NCBI GenBank assembly: GCA_045591315.1
Contig: JAZNSN010000001.1
Location: forward strand, 1 to 16,184
Direction: 5' to 3'
DNA length: 16,184 nucleotides
DNA from: HGM04593 sp045591315
Lineage (GTDB): Bacteria > Bacteroidota > Bacteroidia > Bacteroidales > Bacteroidaceae
Of this stretch, positions 15,440-16,184 are shown piece by piece. Below the pieces are notes generated by a model. The model did no database searches. It saw only the letters and a program-made list of their open reading frames with translations, and had not been told where the DNA came from. The translations under genes and the position numbers were made by a program. Position 1 is the first letter of the stretch, and the number at the start of each line of letters is the position of its first letter.

Positions 15440-16184
15440 ATGAAAAAGATACTATCAATATTATTTATTTGCAGCATGGCACTCATCACCTATGCTGCTG
15501 ATGCAGTGGAGTTCAAGGCATCAGCACCTGCACAGGTGATTATGGGTAACCCCTTCCAACTTACCTACTCGGTGAACCAACGTGCCAAAGACTTGCGCGC
15601 ACCCGAGTTTGTGGACTTTGACTACATCGCGGGTCCATATACTTCGCAATCGTCTTCCACATCGTTTGTGAATGGTAAACGCACTTCGTCGTTCACGCTC
15701 ACCTACACTTATACCCTTATACCTAATAAGGAAGGTACATTTACTCTACCTCCTGCCACGATTAAGGTAGATGGCGAGCAATATACATCCAATGGTGTAC
15801 GTATCACCGTACTCCCACCCGATCAGCCATCCAACGTGAGTACAGCAAGCCAACAGAGCAACGCGAACGCATCGATACAACCACGCGAAGCCACTAATGC
15901 GAACGCAGAAAACATCTTCATGCGTACACTCGTTAGCAAAACCAAAGTGCACGAGCAAGAAGTCATATTACTGACCTACAAACTCTATTTTGCAGGTGTG
16001 GACGTAGCGCAATTCACCAATAATACTCGTTTGCCCGAGTTCAAGGGTTTCTTGAAACAAGAGCTAGAGATGGGAGAGATACAAACCGAATTAGAGCACT
16101 ACAATGGTCGTAACTACCAAACAGCCGTGCTGTACCGTACATTGCTTTTCCCTCAACGTAGTGGAGATATTGAGATTGAAGCCG
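15440..16184 (+). CDS. BatD, N-terminal part, runs off the window
   Basis: This gene is open from ATG 15440 to the last base, giving 248 codons without a stop, and starts 4 nt after batC. Residues 1-20 form a signal peptide (MKKILSILFICSMALITYAA). The following region (VEFKASAPAQVIMGNPFQLTYSV, then LPPATIKVDGEQY) is the Ig-like beta-rich ectodomain of BatD/oxygen-tolerance proteins. A short low-complexity linker rich in Ser, Asn and Gln (about 131-155) precedes a second similar domain beginning at FMRTLVSKTKVHEQEV. BatD is probably exported and membrane anchored at its missing C-terminus. Codon use differs from the upstream genes: Gln is CAA in 12 of 15 cases here, whereas BatA and BatB use CAG in 10 of 11. 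Confidence 0.88.
   Translation, partial: MKKILSILFICSMALITYAADAVEFKASAPAQVIMGNPFQLTYSVNQRAKDLRAPEFVDFDYIAGPYTSQSSSTSFVNGKRTSSFTLTYTYTLIPNKEGTFTLPPATIKVDGEQYTSNGVRITVLPPDQPSNVSTASQQSNANASIQPREATNANAENIFMRTLVSKTKVHEQEVILLTYKLYFAGVDVAQFTNNTRLPEFKGFLKQELEMGEIQTELEHYNGRNYQTAVLYRTLLFPQRSGDIEIEA

Overview
The window looks like chromosomal DNA of a Bacteroidota member, most likely order Bacteroidales (Bacteroides/Prevotella type). The evidence is the gene set (aerotolerance bat operon with MoxR and DUF58 partners, GH20 hexosaminidase, HU-LysM fusion), the near absence of Shine-Dalgarno sequences, and two TAnnTTTG-type -7 promoter boxes. All recognised genes are on the + strand and most are closely spaced. 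No rRNA, tRNA, insertion sequence, phage gene or CRISPR array was seen.

Layout: (1) 1 to about 380 is a tandem array of a 116-bp partly palindromic repeat whose last, decayed copy runs into the upstream edge of the first gene. (2) 395-3382 holds a class I/II PLP aminotransferase and a secreted GH20 beta-N-acetylhexosaminidase 9 nt apart, closed by a strong intrinsic terminator. (3) 3383-3782 is a 400-bp AT-rich control region with the terminator, a large hairpin, a repeated 13-bp motif and a -7 box. (4) 3783-9539 is a compact run of five genes: lepA, ftsY, rimO, a small HU protein and an HU-transmembrane-LysM fusion. Translation and membrane-targeting functions sit here with nucleoid proteins. 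(5) 9540-9668 is a short control region with a second -7 box. (6) 9669 to the end is the bat-type operon: MoxR AAA+ ATPase, DUF58 protein, a two-helix membrane protein, BatA and BatB (von Willebrand A proteins with intact MIDAS motifs), BatC (TPR plus Gln-rich tail) and the start of BatD, which runs off the window.

How they work together: in the bat module the cytoplasmic ATPase and DUF58 protein probably act with membrane-anchored VWA proteins facing the periplasm, with the TPR protein and the Ig-like BatD proteins as binding partners. The exact biochemical role is not settled in the literature I know. The most unusual protein is the HU-TM-LysM fusion, whose architecture could physically link the nucleoid to peptidoglycan. 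Other points worth checking are the palindromic repeat array, the repeated motif upstream of lepA, and a sharp change of glutamine codon choice near 15361 that could mark recombination or an assembly join.
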